A DNA stretch of 64,000 bases from Bacteroidota bacterium (GTDB lineage: Bacteria; Bacteroidota; Bacteroidia; UBA4408). Shown here in pieces: positions 31,490-41,053 of the stretch. Under the pieces are notes generated by a model. The model was not told the origin of the DNA and did no database searches. It saw only the letters and a program-made list of their open reading frames with translations. Both the position numbers and the translations under genes were made by a program. The stretch spans positions 1 to 64,000 of the forward strand of contig JADKCP010000005.1 of assembly GCA_016718805.1 (NCBI GenBank), in the 5' to 3' direction. Position 1 is the stretch's first letter, and every line of letters starts with the position of its first letter.

Positions 31490-31540
31490 TTTGCGAAACT
31501 GAAATGTTGCACATATATTTGCAACCGTTTAGTTTCGCAA
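31490..31540 (+). promoter_or_regulatory. Promoter overlapped by a large operator-like dyad
   Basis: TTTG at 31490-31493 and TATATTTG at 31514-31521, separated by exactly 20 nt, form a strong Bacteroidota promoter. A 21-bp inverted repeat covers both: the left arm 31491-31511 and the right arm 31520-31540 match at 18 of 21 positions (TTGCGAAACT... and ...AGTTTCGCAA, with GTTGCA/TGCAAC inside). It is placed to block RNA polymerase, and drives the START-domain pseudogene. Confidence 0.65.
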
Positions 31541-31616
31541 TTAAAAATAATCGACAATTAGACATCAGATTTTTCAAGCAATTGAATAGCATCTACGAAC
31601 TATTAAAAATTAAATT

Positions 31617-32108
31617 ATGGACAATTTAAAATTTGACATTCAGGTTGAGAAGTCAACCAAAACTGTTTACATAGACAGAGAATTTAAAGCAGAACTTTCG
31701 CTAGTATGGGATGCATTTACCAAACAAGAAATACTTGATCAATAGTGGGCACCTAAACCTTATTTGTCGAAAACTATGAAGATGGACTTTAAAGTAGGTG
31801 GGCGAAGATTTTATGCAATGATAAGCCCAGAAGGTGTAGAAATAGGTTGGCACATTCAAGACTATACTTCAATAAGCCCTAAATCCAATTTTAAATTCTT
31901 CAGTGTTTTTGCTGATAAAGATGAAAATCCCTTTTTGCCTGGATCAAATTGGGATTTGACTTTTACTGAACTAAATGGAATAACTAAGGTAAGCATAATA
32001 ATTCATAATGATTCTCTTGAACGCATGGAAAAGATGATTGAAATGGGCTTCAAAGAAGGCTTTACTGCGACTTTGAATGAATTAGAAAATAGGTTATCAA
32101 AACATTAA
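31617..32108 (+). pseudogene. START/SRPBCC (AHSA1-like) gene with an in-frame amber codon
   Basis: Starts MDNLKFDIQVEKSTKTVYID and continues in one frame to 32108, but TAG at 31743-31745 interrupts the conserved WW: EILDQ-stop-WAPKPYLSKTMK. Family members have Trp-Trp there, so a single G-to-A change in TGG explains the stop. The rest is intact (DFKVGGRRFYAMISPEG, TKVSIIIHNDS, EMGFKEGFTATLNELE). AHSA1-like proteins bind hydrophobic ligands and are often controlled by an ArsR-type repressor; none is adjacent here. Confidence 0.82.
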
Positions 32109-32119
32109 TAAATAGCCCA

Positions 32120-32728
32120 ATGAAAAAGTATGTATTTAACTATTTAATAATATTTAGTATTATTATTAATGTAATGGCTTGTGGAAATTCACAGCAGAAA
32201 ATTCAAAATATAAGTAAACATGACACAACAATTAATCAAACTTTATCAAGCAAAAATGATATGATTAAACAAAAAATTACTCCCTGCTTATGGGTTGAGA
32301 CAACAGATGCAAAAACAGTAACAGATTACTATTTATCCATATTTAAAGATGGTAAATTAAAAGAACATCATAAGTATAAAAACCCACCGGAAGCAGGCGG
32401 TGGCAATTTTGAAACTGCTGTAATCGAAATTGCAGACATGGAATTAAGTATTTTGGCTGCGGGTCCATATTTTAAATTTAATGAGTCTGTTTCCTTTGTG
32501 ATTAATTGCAAAGACCAAGCTGAAGTAGATTATTATTGGAATGCCTTAACAGCAAATGGTGGTGAAGAATCTGCTTGCGGATGGTGTAAAGATAAATATG
32601 GTTTATCCTGGCAAGTTGTTCCTGTTGAATATTTTACGCTCATTAACAACGATGATCCTACAGTTAGAGAAAAGGCATTGAAAAACACCCTGAAACAGAA
32701 AAAAATTATTTTATCCGAACTTAAATAA
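32120..32728 (+). CDS. Lipoprotein with PhnB-like glyoxalase-fold domain
   Basis: A 202-residue protein with a lipoprotein signal (IINVMAC, Cys21). Residues about 50-200 match the PhnB/3-demethylubiquinone methyltransferase-like VOC domain: KITPCLWVETTDAKTVTDYY, NFETAVIEIADMELSILAAG and WCKDKYGLSWQVVPVEYF. Cytoplasmic relatives are common; an exported one is unusual. It follows the START-domain pseudogene by 11 bp, so the two were one operon; glyoxalase-fold and AHSA1-like genes are frequent neighbours in Bacteroidota. Confidence 0.78.
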   Translation: MKKYVFNYLIIFSIIINVMACGNSQQKIQNISKHDTTINQTLSSKNDMIKQKITPCLWVETTDAKTVTDYYLSIFKDGKLKEHHKYKNPPEAGGGNFETAVIEIADMELSILAAGPYFKFNESVSFVINCKDQAEVDYYWNALTANGGEESACGWCKDKYGLSWQVVPVEYFTLINNDDPTVREKALKNTLKQKKIILSELK

Positions 32729-33360
32729 TTAGAACTAAAAAAATAAAATGGCATAAACTAACCCATACATCAAATTCATCTGTATTTGTATGTATAGGAT
32801 TTATATTTTTAGGCCTACAAAAAGGTTTATTAACTTTTAATCACCAATAAAATTCTTACACGAAGAATATTGCCAGATTACTTTCAACTTCTTAGTTGCG
32901 CAATTAGCTTTAACTAGTTGGACTATTTTAATTGGAATATGCGATTTTCGAAATTAAAAATTTCGAAAACAATTAAAACCATACCAACTATTGTATTAGG
33001 CACAGTAAATCGATCCTTTCGCTGCTTAATTGAATAGAATAAATTTTGAAATGCTCCGATATAGAACTTTAACTAAGTAATACTTGTGCTTCAAAGTTTC
33101 GTACTTGGATTCATGCAATACATCAGATGTGACTTTACAATTTGAACAAATCAAATTTACGTGCTAATTTCTTGAACTTATAAAAGACATTTGACAGACT
33201 AACAATTGACTAAATGTGAGAAACATATAACATATATTGTTAATTGTGTTACAAGTTTGATTAGCACTGCTGTTAGTTTTGGACTAATTAGATTTAATCA
33301 TGACTCTAATCATTATTTCTCTCATAGTACTAGTCTAACTTCGCTCAAAATTAGTTCAAA
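32729..33360. other. Non-coding stretch with a perfect hairpin
   Basis: About 630 bp without a credible gene on either strand. It holds one clear structure: TTTTCGAAAT (32945-32954) and ATTTCGAAAA (32960-32969), a 10-bp perfect stem with a 5-nt loop. Around 32818-32880 there is AAAAGGTTTATTAAC and a later ATATTGCCA, possibly worn attC sequence. It is the border between accessory DNA and the core genes to the right. Confidence 0.5.
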
Positions 33361-33849
33361 ATGGACCAAACACATATCCACTTATTAATTACTCATCTTC
33401 CAATTTTTGGTTCTCTATTAGGAGGACTTGTTCTTGCACATGGAATATGGGCAAAGAGTAATCAAACGAAGATTGCAGCTTATAACCTTTTGATTATTTC
33501 TTCAATAGGTGCTGCTATTGCCTACATGACCGGCGAAGGTGCGGAAGAAACAGTTGAAAATATGCAAGGCGTTGTTGAAGCAACTATTAAACAACACGAA
33601 GAATTTGCATTAGTTGCTTTAATATCTTTAATCATTTTGGGAATTGCTTCCATAATTGGTTTGTTAATTACATTGAGAAAATCGCCATTAACAAGAACAA
33701 TAGCATTTATTAGTTTATTTATTTCACTCATTAGCTTTATACTAGTCGCTAGAACCGGATATTTGGGTGGACAAATTAGACATACAGAAATTGGTTCTAC
33801 TACCAATCCTAATCCAACTATAAATGAAAATGAAGGCGACAATGACTAG
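33361..33849 (+). CDS. Four-helix membrane protein, DUF2231-like
   Basis: A 162-residue protein with four transmembrane segments and the start MDQTHIHLLITHLPIFGSLL, where the closely spaced His residues in the first helix resemble the heme-type membrane proteins of the DUF2231 family. A loop rich in Glu (GEGAEETVENMQG) follows the second helix, and KQHEEFALVAL opens the third. The C-terminus is hydrophilic (NPNPTINENEGDND). A redox or electron-transfer role is possible; I am not sure. Confidence 0.68.
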   Translation: MDQTHIHLLITHLPIFGSLLGGLVLAHGIWAKSNQTKIAAYNLLIISSIGAAIAYMTGEGAEETVENMQGVVEATIKQHEEFALVALISLIILGIASIIGLLITLRKSPLTRTIAFISLFISLISFILVARTGYLGGQIRHTEIGSTTNPNPTINENEGDND

Positions 33850-34072
33850 ATAAATCATTGCGCAATGATAAAGGATGCTAGCTATTTTAACCAACAATAT
33901 AATAGAAAATACAAGTTACCTAAAGTCCTTTTCTAACAAAAGTCAGTGCTGCTTTAGATAAAATTAGTTAGCCGATTTCATTTTCCCAAAATCTAATTCC
34001 GGCATTTTGCAAACCTGGCACAAATCACACTTATTATAAGTTATCCAATGGTCACGCTCATTAAATGGATAT

Positions 34073-35485
34073 TTATTTACGTAAGGTCGGAGCTTTATTT
34101 TTTGAGCAATTCCAAAGGTTTGTAAGCGATGGATTTTTTAAATAGTATTTTAAGACACGTCTAGCATTTTGTGTTACATCTTCTTTAAAAATCGGATAAC
34201 GGGTAATCAGTCTTAAGCAAACTATATCTAAATTTTTTTCAAGTGATAGCTCTTCAAATACTTCAATATCTATAGCATAACCAATTGAAAGTATATCTCC
34301 ACCCCACATTTTATCAAGATTCAAAGAAAGCAATTTAGCTTTTGTGGTGATGATAAGTCGGTCTTCTTCCTTTGAAGAATTACTCAATTTAACCTCAAAC
34401 AGTTTATTCTTAAATGAAATATTAAAGAAATAATTTTCATGAGTATCTGTAAATTTTATACTAAAAATTGCATCTTCAATTACTTTAGAATTGTATAGTG
34501 TTTTGTTTTTGTTTAGCCAAAAAGTGAGTTTAGTTTGTAATTCACTCAATTCATTATTGGCAATAAAATCTATTCTATTGGCCTCATTAATTTCTTTGCT
34601 GAATACTTGATTTAAATCACTATAAATTTCGTGATCGTCTTTATTAGCATGGTATATAGACTTCTTATAAAATGTATAATCAATAAAATAATCACCCGGA
34701 TAAATTATTGGAAATTGAATCTGGGTATTGCTTTCAAAGTGTTCATGATAGTACTTATTAATAATTTGTCGAGGAAATTTAATCTCGTTAATCCACCTGT
34801 TTTCATGGTTCAACAATACAAACCCAGGTGCAAAGGGTATAGCTATTTTAGGTTGTAAATACTTAGTAAACTTGCAAAAGTTATCTGCAAAATATTGTTC
34901 TCTTATGCGTGCAACTTCTTTATCGTCTTTGCCTTTGTAATGCACTTTATTAGGAAAATACCCTGCACCACTCCAACCTGAAAACAGAAAATCTATTTTA
35001 GGCCACATTTTTTTTATTTTCTCTAAAAGTAACCCAACAGCAGTTTCATGATTAGAGTTTAATGCATCATTAATATTTACTATTACATACCCTTCACTTT
35101 CAACAACAATAACGCTTTCGAGCGAATAGCCTAAATAGGTAATTTTTATATTCTTATAAGTATATGTTCTAAAACTTACAGCTTCAGTAATGTAACTAAA
35201 TTGCATGTGTTTAAGATAATCTACAATACCATCTCGCCATTGAAAAGGAAAAAAAACATGTGCATCTTTTTGTATTTTCATTAATGATTCATGGTGCAAG
35301 TGATCTTCATGTCCATGAGAAATTAAAATAAAATCAGCTTGTTCAACATTAGAAGTATCAATAGGCTTAGGAAATAAATGCCATTGATTTTTATATGCAG
35401 CGCCTGTTATCCAAGGATCAAATGCTATTTTAACGTTATCCGTTTCAATTACAAAACAGGAATGTGATATATATTCAATACGCAT
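34073..35485 (-). CDS. Metallo-beta-lactamase-fold protein, CMAH/UlaG-like
   Basis: A 470-residue protein whose N-terminal part is a metallo-hydrolase: MRIEYISHSCFVIETDN, LISHGHEDHLHHESL (the H-x-H-x-D-H metal site) and later conserved His residues. The layout, and the C-terminal RLITRYPIFKEDVTQ region, resemble the CMP-N-acetylneuraminate hydroxylase-like group. Past an A run near 34141 another frame continues as CDLCQVCKMPELDFG to about 33970, so the C-terminus may be frameshifted. The substrate is unknown. Confidence 0.75.
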   Translation of the reverse strand: MRIEYISHSCFVIETDNVKIAFDPWITGAAYKNQWHLFPKPIDTSNVEQADFILISHGHEDHLHHESLMKIQKDAHVFFPFQWRDGIVDYLKHMQFSYITEAVSFRTYTYKNIKITYLGYSLESVIVVESEGYVIVNINDALNSNHETAVGLLLEKIKKMWPKIDFLFSGWSGAGYFPNKVHYKGKDDKEVARIREQYFADNFCKFTKYLQPKIAIPFAPGFVLLNHENRWINEIKFPRQIINKYYHEHFESNTQIQFPIIYPGDYFIDYTFYKKSIYHANKDDHEIYSDLNQVFSKEINEANRIDFIANNELSELQTKLTFWLNKNKTLYNSKVIEDAIFSIKFTDTHENYFFNISFKNKLFEVKLSNSSKEEDRLIITTKAKLLSLNLDKMWGGDILSIGYAIDIEVFEELSLEKNLDIVCLRLITRYPIFKEDVTQNARRVLKYYLKNPSLTNLWNCSKNKAPTLRK

Positions 35486-35644
35486 TATAAAGTTGTTATT
35501 TAGAAAGCTTAACTCTATAAAGTATTAATTATTGTTAATAGATAGGATTGTGAAATCAAATTAACTGGTGATATGCAAATTTTAGCATACATCTACAACG
35601 TTTTATCAATTTAGTATAGTAACAACAAGGTACCTGCGATAAAA

Positions 35645-36004
35645 TCAATAAGCCCCAATCGAAAGTAACACCAAGGTGCATGCTTCCTCAGTTTGTATAT
35701 TGTTTTGTTGTGCCAATGTCACCAACTCAGGATTTTCGGTACCTGGATTGAAAATTATTCTTCGTGGCTTAAGGTTAAGAATATAGCTGTAGTAATTCTT
35801 TTGATGCGTTGGATTAATGTAAAGGGTTACTGTATCGATGTCTGATAGTAATGGAGTTCCGGTTTCAATTTTTACTCCTTCAACCATGCCTTCCTTTTTT
35901 CCTATTTGCTCAATTGCAAAACCATGCTCCAACAAGCGATGCGCAGCTTGATTGGAATAACGGGTTGGATTTTCGGAAGCACCGATGATTAATGTTTTTT
36001 TCAA
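35645..36004 (-). CDS. CoA-binding domain protein (YccU-like)
   Basis: A 119-residue protein matching the single-domain CoA-binding family: KKTLIIGASENPTRYSNQAA at the N-terminus (Rossmann-type glycine loop), GFAIEQIGKKEG, and IIFNPGTENPELVTLAQQNN in the second half. It probably binds CoA or a related nucleotide; physiological role unknown. It stands alone, minus strand, 160 bp from the preceding gene. Confidence 0.85.
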   Translation of the reverse strand: MKKTLIIGASENPTRYSNQAAHRLLEHGFAIEQIGKKEGMVEGVKIETGTPLLSDIDTVTLYINPTHQKNYYSYILNLKPRRIIFNPGTENPELVTLAQQNNIQTEEACTLVLLSIGAY

Positions 36005-36086
36005 AGTATACTTATTACACTTTAAAGTTACACTATTTTAGATTAGTTCTAAGCTAATTTTATTGAAGAATTATAGAAACAAAAAA

Positions 36087-37319
36087 CTAATCCAATTCAA
36101 AATAATCTAATTCCTTACCAAACGTTTCATGCAATCCGGTTAATGATATAAAAGCAATACTAACCGTGATAGCGCCTACCCATAATGCGCTCGAAACCAT
36201 TGTAAATTGTAAGGTTTTGTGAAAAAATTCAAAACCTAAGGTTAATAACACCAAGCCACCACGCACAAAATTTGGAACAGTAGTAGTAACCGTTGAGCGC
36301 AAATTGGTACCGAATTGTTCGGAAGCTATAGTAACAAAAACCGCCCAATATCCTGCAGCAAAACCTAACAATGCACAAATAAAATAAAATACATTGGCCG
36401 AAATTCCTTTACTAAACAAATAAACAGGAACAGTAATGATGATGGATATTAAATAAAACTTAACTATGTTTTTTCGATTTTTAAATAACTGACTCAAATA
36501 CCCGCTCATAAAATCACCAACGGAAGTACCTAAATAAAAAAACAATACAGCACTTCCAGCTTCTATATTCTTTATACCAAGTTCATGTGCAAACTCAGGC
36601 GACAGAAATATAAGTACACCTATCAAGTACCAAATTGGTAAACCAATGGTAATGCAACAGAGGTAGCGAATAAAACGTTTTCGATTTGTAAACAACTGCA
36701 TAAAGCTTCCACGTTTCACCTTACTTTCCTTCACTTTATGATACATGCCCGATTCAAAAACACCCATGCGCAACACCAATAAAACTAAACCCATAACACC
36801 TCCAATAAAATATGCCGTAGTCCAATCAAAGTTTTTACCAACCACTCCCGCCAATACCGCTCCCAATACACCAAAGGAAACAACTACCATGGTACCATAA
36901 CCCCGTGTTTCTTTTGTCATTGATTCAGCAACCAGTGTAATTCCAGCGCCTAGTTCACCCGCTAATCCTATTCCTGCAATAAAACGCAACCAAGCGTAAG
37001 TCTGGGTATCAGTAACAAACCCATTGGCAATATTTGCTGCAGAGTATAAAAATATACTGCCAAATAATACGGATAATCTGCCTCGCTTATCACCTAAAAT
37101 CCCCCACACTAATCCGCCAACAAGCATTCCAAACATTTGGTAATTTATTAGGTCGATCCCAACCGAAAGCAAGTCCTTTTCAGGAACTCCAATGGATAAA
37201 AGGCTTTGCTTACGAACTATACTAAATAAAATCAAATCGTAGATATCAACAAAATATCCCAAAGCAGCAACCGCAATTAATACAGCATGCGATTTATACC
37301 ATTTAGTCTGTTGTGTCAT
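36087..37319 (-). CDS. Major facilitator superfamily transporter
   Basis: A 410-residue inner-membrane protein with about twelve transmembrane segments. MFS signatures are visible: GILGDKRGRLSVLFGSIFLY between helices 2 and 3 and GFAAGYWAVFVTIASEQFG in the second half, with GAGITLVAESMTKETRGYG resembling the sugar/metabolite-proton symporter branch. Substrate cannot be read from the sequence. It is transcribed on its own toward the CoA-binding gene. Confidence 0.85.
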   Translation of the reverse strand: MTQQTKWYKSHAVLIAVAALGYFVDIYDLILFSIVRKQSLLSIGVPEKDLLSVGIDLINYQMFGMLVGGLVWGILGDKRGRLSVLFGSIFLYSAANIANGFVTDTQTYAWLRFIAGIGLAGELGAGITLVAESMTKETRGYGTMVVVSFGVLGAVLAGVVGKNFDWTTAYFIGGVMGLVLLVLRMGVFESGMYHKVKESKVKRGSFMQLFTNRKRFIRYLCCITIGLPIWYLIGVLIFLSPEFAHELGIKNIEAGSAVLFFYLGTSVGDFMSGYLSQLFKNRKNIVKFYLISIIITVPVYLFSKGISANVFYFICALLGFAAGYWAVFVTIASEQFGTNLRSTVTTTVPNFVRGGLVLLTLGFEFFHKTLQFTMVSSALWVGAITVSIAFISLTGLHETFGKELDYFELD

Positions 37320-37463
37320 TTTAGTTAAATTTTAGTAGGATAAAGAAAATGAAAATAAAACAGTATCAAAATTAAATTGCAAAAGATATTTTTACATTCA
37401 ATTGTTGATAGCGTTTTGTTTGACGGCAGCCACAATTCTTAACTTGCATTTTTGAAACAAATT

Positions 37464-37877
37464 ATGACACACCCCTATACACTTATATTATTAAGAGGTT
37501 TACCCGGCAGCGGCAAAAGCACTTTTGCTGAAATGTTGTCTGAACAAAACAAATACCCTGTGTTTTCAGTGGATGATTATTTTACCGATAAAAACTCCGG
37601 GGTTTACACATTTGATTACAGCAAAAATCACTTGGCCTATGCAGCTTGTCAACAAAATACTGAAACCGCTATGCTCGCTAAAAGCGAAAAAATAATACTC
37701 GACAATACATTTGTATTTGATTGGGAAATGGAACCCTATCACAGCTTAGCTAAAAAATATGATTACCGAGTATTCTCAGTAGTTGTAGAAAACAGGCACG
37801 GTGGAAAAAACTTGCATGAAATACCCGAAGAAGCCATACATAAAATGGCTACAAAGCTTGAAGTAAAATTGTATTAA
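37464..37877 (+). CDS. P-loop kinase-like ATPase (AAA_33/zeta-toxin-like)
   Basis: Started at the ATG at 37464 rather than the TTG at 37452; 137 residues. A Walker A motif, LLRGLPGSGKSTFAEML, opens the protein, with SVDDYF and the later ILDNTFVFDWEMEPYHSLAK segment typical of small polynucleotide or zeta-like kinases. Substrate unknown. It is a single plus-strand gene between two minus-strand operons. Confidence 0.8.
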   Translation: MTHPYTLILLRGLPGSGKSTFAEMLSEQNKYPVFSVDDYFTDKNSGVYTFDYSKNHLAYAACQQNTETAMLAKSEKIILDNTFVFDWEMEPYHSLAKKYDYRVFSVVVENRHGGKNLHEIPEEAIHKMATKLEVKLY

Positions 37878-37944
37878 GTAGTGGTACAAACTCAAAGGCT
37901 ATTTTTTTTAACCTTAGAGTTTCTACTAGTCGATATAAAGTAGT

Positions 37945-39105
37945 TTAAAGTGTACCTCTCCTAGCCTGTTCTGCTTCAATGCTTTCAAACAAAGCCTGAA
38001 AATTTCCTTTGCCAAAAGATTTCGCGCCTTTACGCTGAATGATTTCAAAGAATAAAGTTGGGCGATCTTCAACCGGTTTTGTAAAAATCTGTAATAAATA
38101 TCCTTCCTCATCGCGGTCAACCATAATTCCTAATTCTTTTAATTTATTCAAATCTTCTTCAATAATTCCAACGCGTTGCTTTACGGTATCGTAATATTCA
38201 CCCGGAACATGCAAAAATTCTATTCCTCGTGCACGCATTTCCGAAATAGTAAACACAATATCGTTTGTTGCAACAGCAATGTGCTGACAACCCGGACCTT
38301 TATAAAAATTCAAGTATTCTTCAATTTGTGATTTCTTTTTACCGTGAGCTGGTTCATTGATAGGAAACTTAATGTAGCCATTTCCATTACTCATTACTTT
38401 GCTCATTAAAGCAGTGTATTCGGTTGATATATCCTTATCGTCGAAGGTTACTAGATTCGCAAATCCCATTACTTTTCCATAAAAATTTGCCCAATAATTC
38501 ATTGCTCCCAATTCTACATTTCCAACCATGTGATCGATGTAGGTTAAACCGGTAGAGCTCGGATGATAATTGGTTTCTAGCTTTTCATAACCGGGAAGGA
38601 ATATTCCTTTATAATTTTTTCGTTCAATAAAAATATGCACCGTTTCACCATAAGTATGAATGCCCGATTGGCGGATAATACCGTGCTGATCTTCGATGGT
38701 TTCGGGAAGTAAATACGGAATAGCACCACGCGAAACCGTTTGTTCATAAGCATCATAAGCATCGTTTACCCACAAAGCTATAACCTTAACACCATCGCCG
38801 TGCTTTTGCAAATGCTGTGAAATTTCGCCGGCATTATCGAGCGGTGTTGTAAGTACCAATTTTATTTTTCCTTGCTGCAACACATACGAAGTGCGGTCGC
38901 GCAATCCTGTTTCCAACCCTGCATAAGCTAAGTCTTGAAAGCCAAGTGCTGTTTTGTAGAAATGCGCAGCTTGCTTGGCATTACCTACATACAATTCAAC
39001 ATAATCGGTTCCGTTGATAGGTAAAAAATCCTGCGCCTTGTCAAATATTTTTTGTGTTTCGCTGTAATCAAAATTTTTTACTGCTGTTAAATCTTTTGTT
39101 TCCAT
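37945..39105 (-). CDS. hpd: 4-hydroxyphenylpyruvate dioxygenase
   Basis: A 386-residue protein with two VOC domains and the iron ligands of HPPD: His192 (TYIDHMVGN), His275 (CQHIAVATND) and Glu354 (TLFFEIIQRKG). It converts 4-hydroxyphenylpyruvate to homogentisate, the second step of tyrosine breakdown. It is the last gene of an operon with hmgA and a peroxiredoxin, with gaps of 13 and 10 bp, so the substrate made here is consumed by the first gene of the operon. Confidence 0.95.
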   Translation of the reverse strand: METKDLTAVKNFDYSETQKIFDKAQDFLPINGTDYVELYVGNAKQAAHFYKTALGFQDLAYAGLETGLRDRTSYVLQQGKIKLVLTTPLDNAGEISQHLQKHGDGVKVIALWVNDAYDAYEQTVSRGAIPYLLPETIEDQHGIIRQSGIHTYGETVHIFIERKNYKGIFLPGYEKLETNYHPSSTGLTYIDHMVGNVELGAMNYWANFYGKVMGFANLVTFDDKDISTEYTALMSKVMSNGNGYIKFPINEPAHGKKKSQIEEYLNFYKGPGCQHIAVATNDIVFTISEMRARGIEFLHVPGEYYDTVKQRVGIIEEDLNKLKELGIMVDRDEEGYLLQIFTKPVEDRPTLFFEIIQRKGAKSFGKGNFQALFESIEAEQARRGTL

Positions 39106-39118
39106 TTTTTTTAGGTGC

Positions 39119-39760
39119 TTAGTTAGAATTTGCTAAGGTTAAATAATTGGCTACACTTGCTGCTGTTTCGTGTAATCCCTTTTTTCCACTTTCCCAATCG
39201 GCAGGGCAAACTTCTCCGTTTTCTTCAAAAAAGTTTAGTGCATCTACCATGCGTAAAGCTTCAGCTACGCTTCTTCCCAAGGGCAAATCATTAATTACTT
39301 GATGTCGTACAACGCCTTTCTTATCAATTAAAAACAAACCTCGGTATGCAACAGGATTTCCTTTGAATTCAAGTTCGTTTTCTGCATTTATTGAGTAATC
39401 ACCAGCAAGTACACCATACTTCATAGCTATTGTTTTTGACAAGTCAGCTACCAGTGGATAGGTTACTCCTTTTATTCCACCTTTGTTTTGTTCGGTTGAC
39501 AACCAAGCCCAATGAGAATATTTTGAATCAATTGAGCAAGCCACAACTTCGGTGTCGCGCTTTTTAAAATCGTTCAAATGCCTTTGAAATGCTAGTAATT
39601 CAGTTGGGCAAACAAAGGTAAAATCCATCGGATAAAAGAAAAACACTACATTTTTTTTACCGATAAATTGTTGCAAAGAAAATTCTTCTACAAACTCACT
39701 CCCATTAACTACAGCTGCTTCCACAAAGTTAGGAGCTGCTTTTCCAAGTATATTTTTCAT
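39119..39760 (-). CDS. 2-Cys peroxiredoxin
   Basis: A 213-residue protein of the AhpC/Prx1 group: the peroxidatic Cys51 in FTFVCPTELLAF and the resolving Cys185 in GEVCPADWESGKKG. It reduces hydrogen peroxide and organic peroxides. Its position between hmgA and hpd, inside one operon with gaps of about 10 bp, suggests that it protects the two iron dioxygenases or handles peroxide from the pathway. That role is inference. Confidence 0.9.
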   Translation of the reverse strand: MKNILGKAAPNFVEAAVVNGSEFVEEFSLQQFIGKKNVVFFFYPMDFTFVCPTELLAFQRHLNDFKKRDTEVVACSIDSKYSHWAWLSTEQNKGGIKGVTYPLVADLSKTIAMKYGVLAGDYSINAENELEFKGNPVAYRGLFLIDKKGVVRHQVINDLPLGRSVAEALRMVDALNFFEENGEVCPADWESGKKGLHETAASVANYLTLANSN

Positions 39761-39770
39761 TTAGTTAGTT

Positions 39771-40970
39771 TTAAACTGTTGCTACATTTTTAGTTGTTGT
39801 CGACCAAGATTGGTAATACTCCTTAATATTAATATTCATGGCCTCCTCGGTAAGCATCACCGGATTAAAAGGATCAATCATTACGGCCATTTCGTTGGTT
39901 TCTTTTTTTCCGATACTTCGCTCAATAGCACCCGGATGCGGTCCATGTGGAATACCGGAAGGATGTAAAGTAATTTGTCCACGTTGAATATTATTGCGGC
40001 TCATAAAATCACCTTCAACGTAATACAATATTTCATCTGAATCAACATTGCTGTGATGGTAAGGCGCAGGAATAGCTTCAGGATGATAATCGTACAATCG
40101 CGGTACAAAAGAACATACTACAAAATTTCGTCCTTCAAAATTTTGATGTATAGGCGGTGGCATGTGAATGCGACCGGTGATAGGTTCAAAATTTTTAATG
40201 TTGAAAGCATAAGGGAACTCGTATCCATCCCAACCTACCACATCAAATGGATGATTTTCGTAGATGTATGGAAAAATAGTTCCTTGCTTCTTGATGCGTA
40301 AATCAAAGGCTCCGAGTTCATCATAGGTTACTAAATTTTCGGGAACTTTTATATCACGTTCACAAAAAGGAGAATGTTCGAGCAATTGCCCAAATTCGTT
40401 TCTATAACGCTTTGGTGTTTGAATAGAACTGAATGATTCGATAAACAAAAAGCGGTTATCGCTGGTTCTTAACTCAAGTTTATATACTGTACCTTTGGGA
40501 ATCACAATATAATCGCCATATTCAAAAGGAATAGACCCAAACATGGTATGCAAGGTTCCTTCGCCTTTATGAATAAAAAGCATTTCATCGGCTTCAGCAT
40601 TTTTATAAAAATAAGTGGTCGACTTACTCGGTGCTGCCAAACCTATTTGCATATCGTTATTTACAAATAAGGTTTTTCTGCTTTTAATATAATCGGATTC
40701 TGCAGGAATTTCAAAGCCATTGAAGCTTACATTGCGCATGTTAGTTTCTACGGCTATTTTTGGCTTTACACTATAGGGTGTTCCTACTTGCTTTACCTGA
40801 GTAGGTGGATACAAGTGGTACACGAGCGAACTCATACCACTAAAGCCTTGTGAGGCTACTAATTCTTCTTGATAAAGTTTACCGTTTGACTGGCGAAAAA
40901 CTACGTGTCGTTTTGCAGGAATTTTTCCTGCTCGATGATAGAATGGCATCTTTTGAAATATTTTTTTCAA
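39771..40970 (-). CDS. hmgA: Homogentisate 1,2-dioxygenase
   Basis: A 399-residue protein of the homogentisate dioxygenase family: GEGTLHTMFGSIPFEYGDYI for the first cupin part and PPPIHQNFEGRNFVVCSFVP with YHHSNVDSDEILYYVEGDF for the iron-binding part, where His and Glu residues bind iron. It opens the ring of homogentisate. It is the first gene of the hmgA / peroxiredoxin / hpd operon and 83 bp downstream of preA. Confidence 0.93.
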   Translation of the reverse strand: MKKIFQKMPFYHRAGKIPAKRHVVFRQSNGKLYQEELVASQGFSGMSSLVYHLYPPTQVKQVGTPYSVKPKIAVETNMRNVSFNGFEIPAESDYIKSRKTLFVNNDMQIGLAAPSKSTTYFYKNAEADEMLFIHKGEGTLHTMFGSIPFEYGDYIVIPKGTVYKLELRTSDNRFLFIESFSSIQTPKRYRNEFGQLLEHSPFCERDIKVPENLVTYDELGAFDLRIKKQGTIFPYIYENHPFDVVGWDGYEFPYAFNIKNFEPITGRIHMPPPIHQNFEGRNFVVCSFVPRLYDYHPEAIPAPYHHSNVDSDEILYYVEGDFMSRNNIQRGQITLHPSGIPHGPHPGAIERSIGKKETNEMAVMIDPFNPVMLTEEAMNINIKEYYQSWSTTTKNVATV

Positions 40971-41053
40971 AGGACGCCAGGAATGGAATGTTAAAAAATG
41001 ATTTTAATCAGCAACAACTAATTTTACCTCATGCTCTAGCTTTAAAGTAATAT

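Noticed and set aside
33206..33388. Short reading frame before the DUF2231-like gene
   Set aside because: Overlaps the start of that gene in another frame and has no recognisable features.
33970..34072. Extended C-terminus of the metallo-hydrolase in another frame (CDLCQVCKMPELDFG)
   Set aside because: Interesting Cys spacing, but joining it needs a frameshift in an A run and I do not know the family's C-terminus. Noted in the gene entry only.
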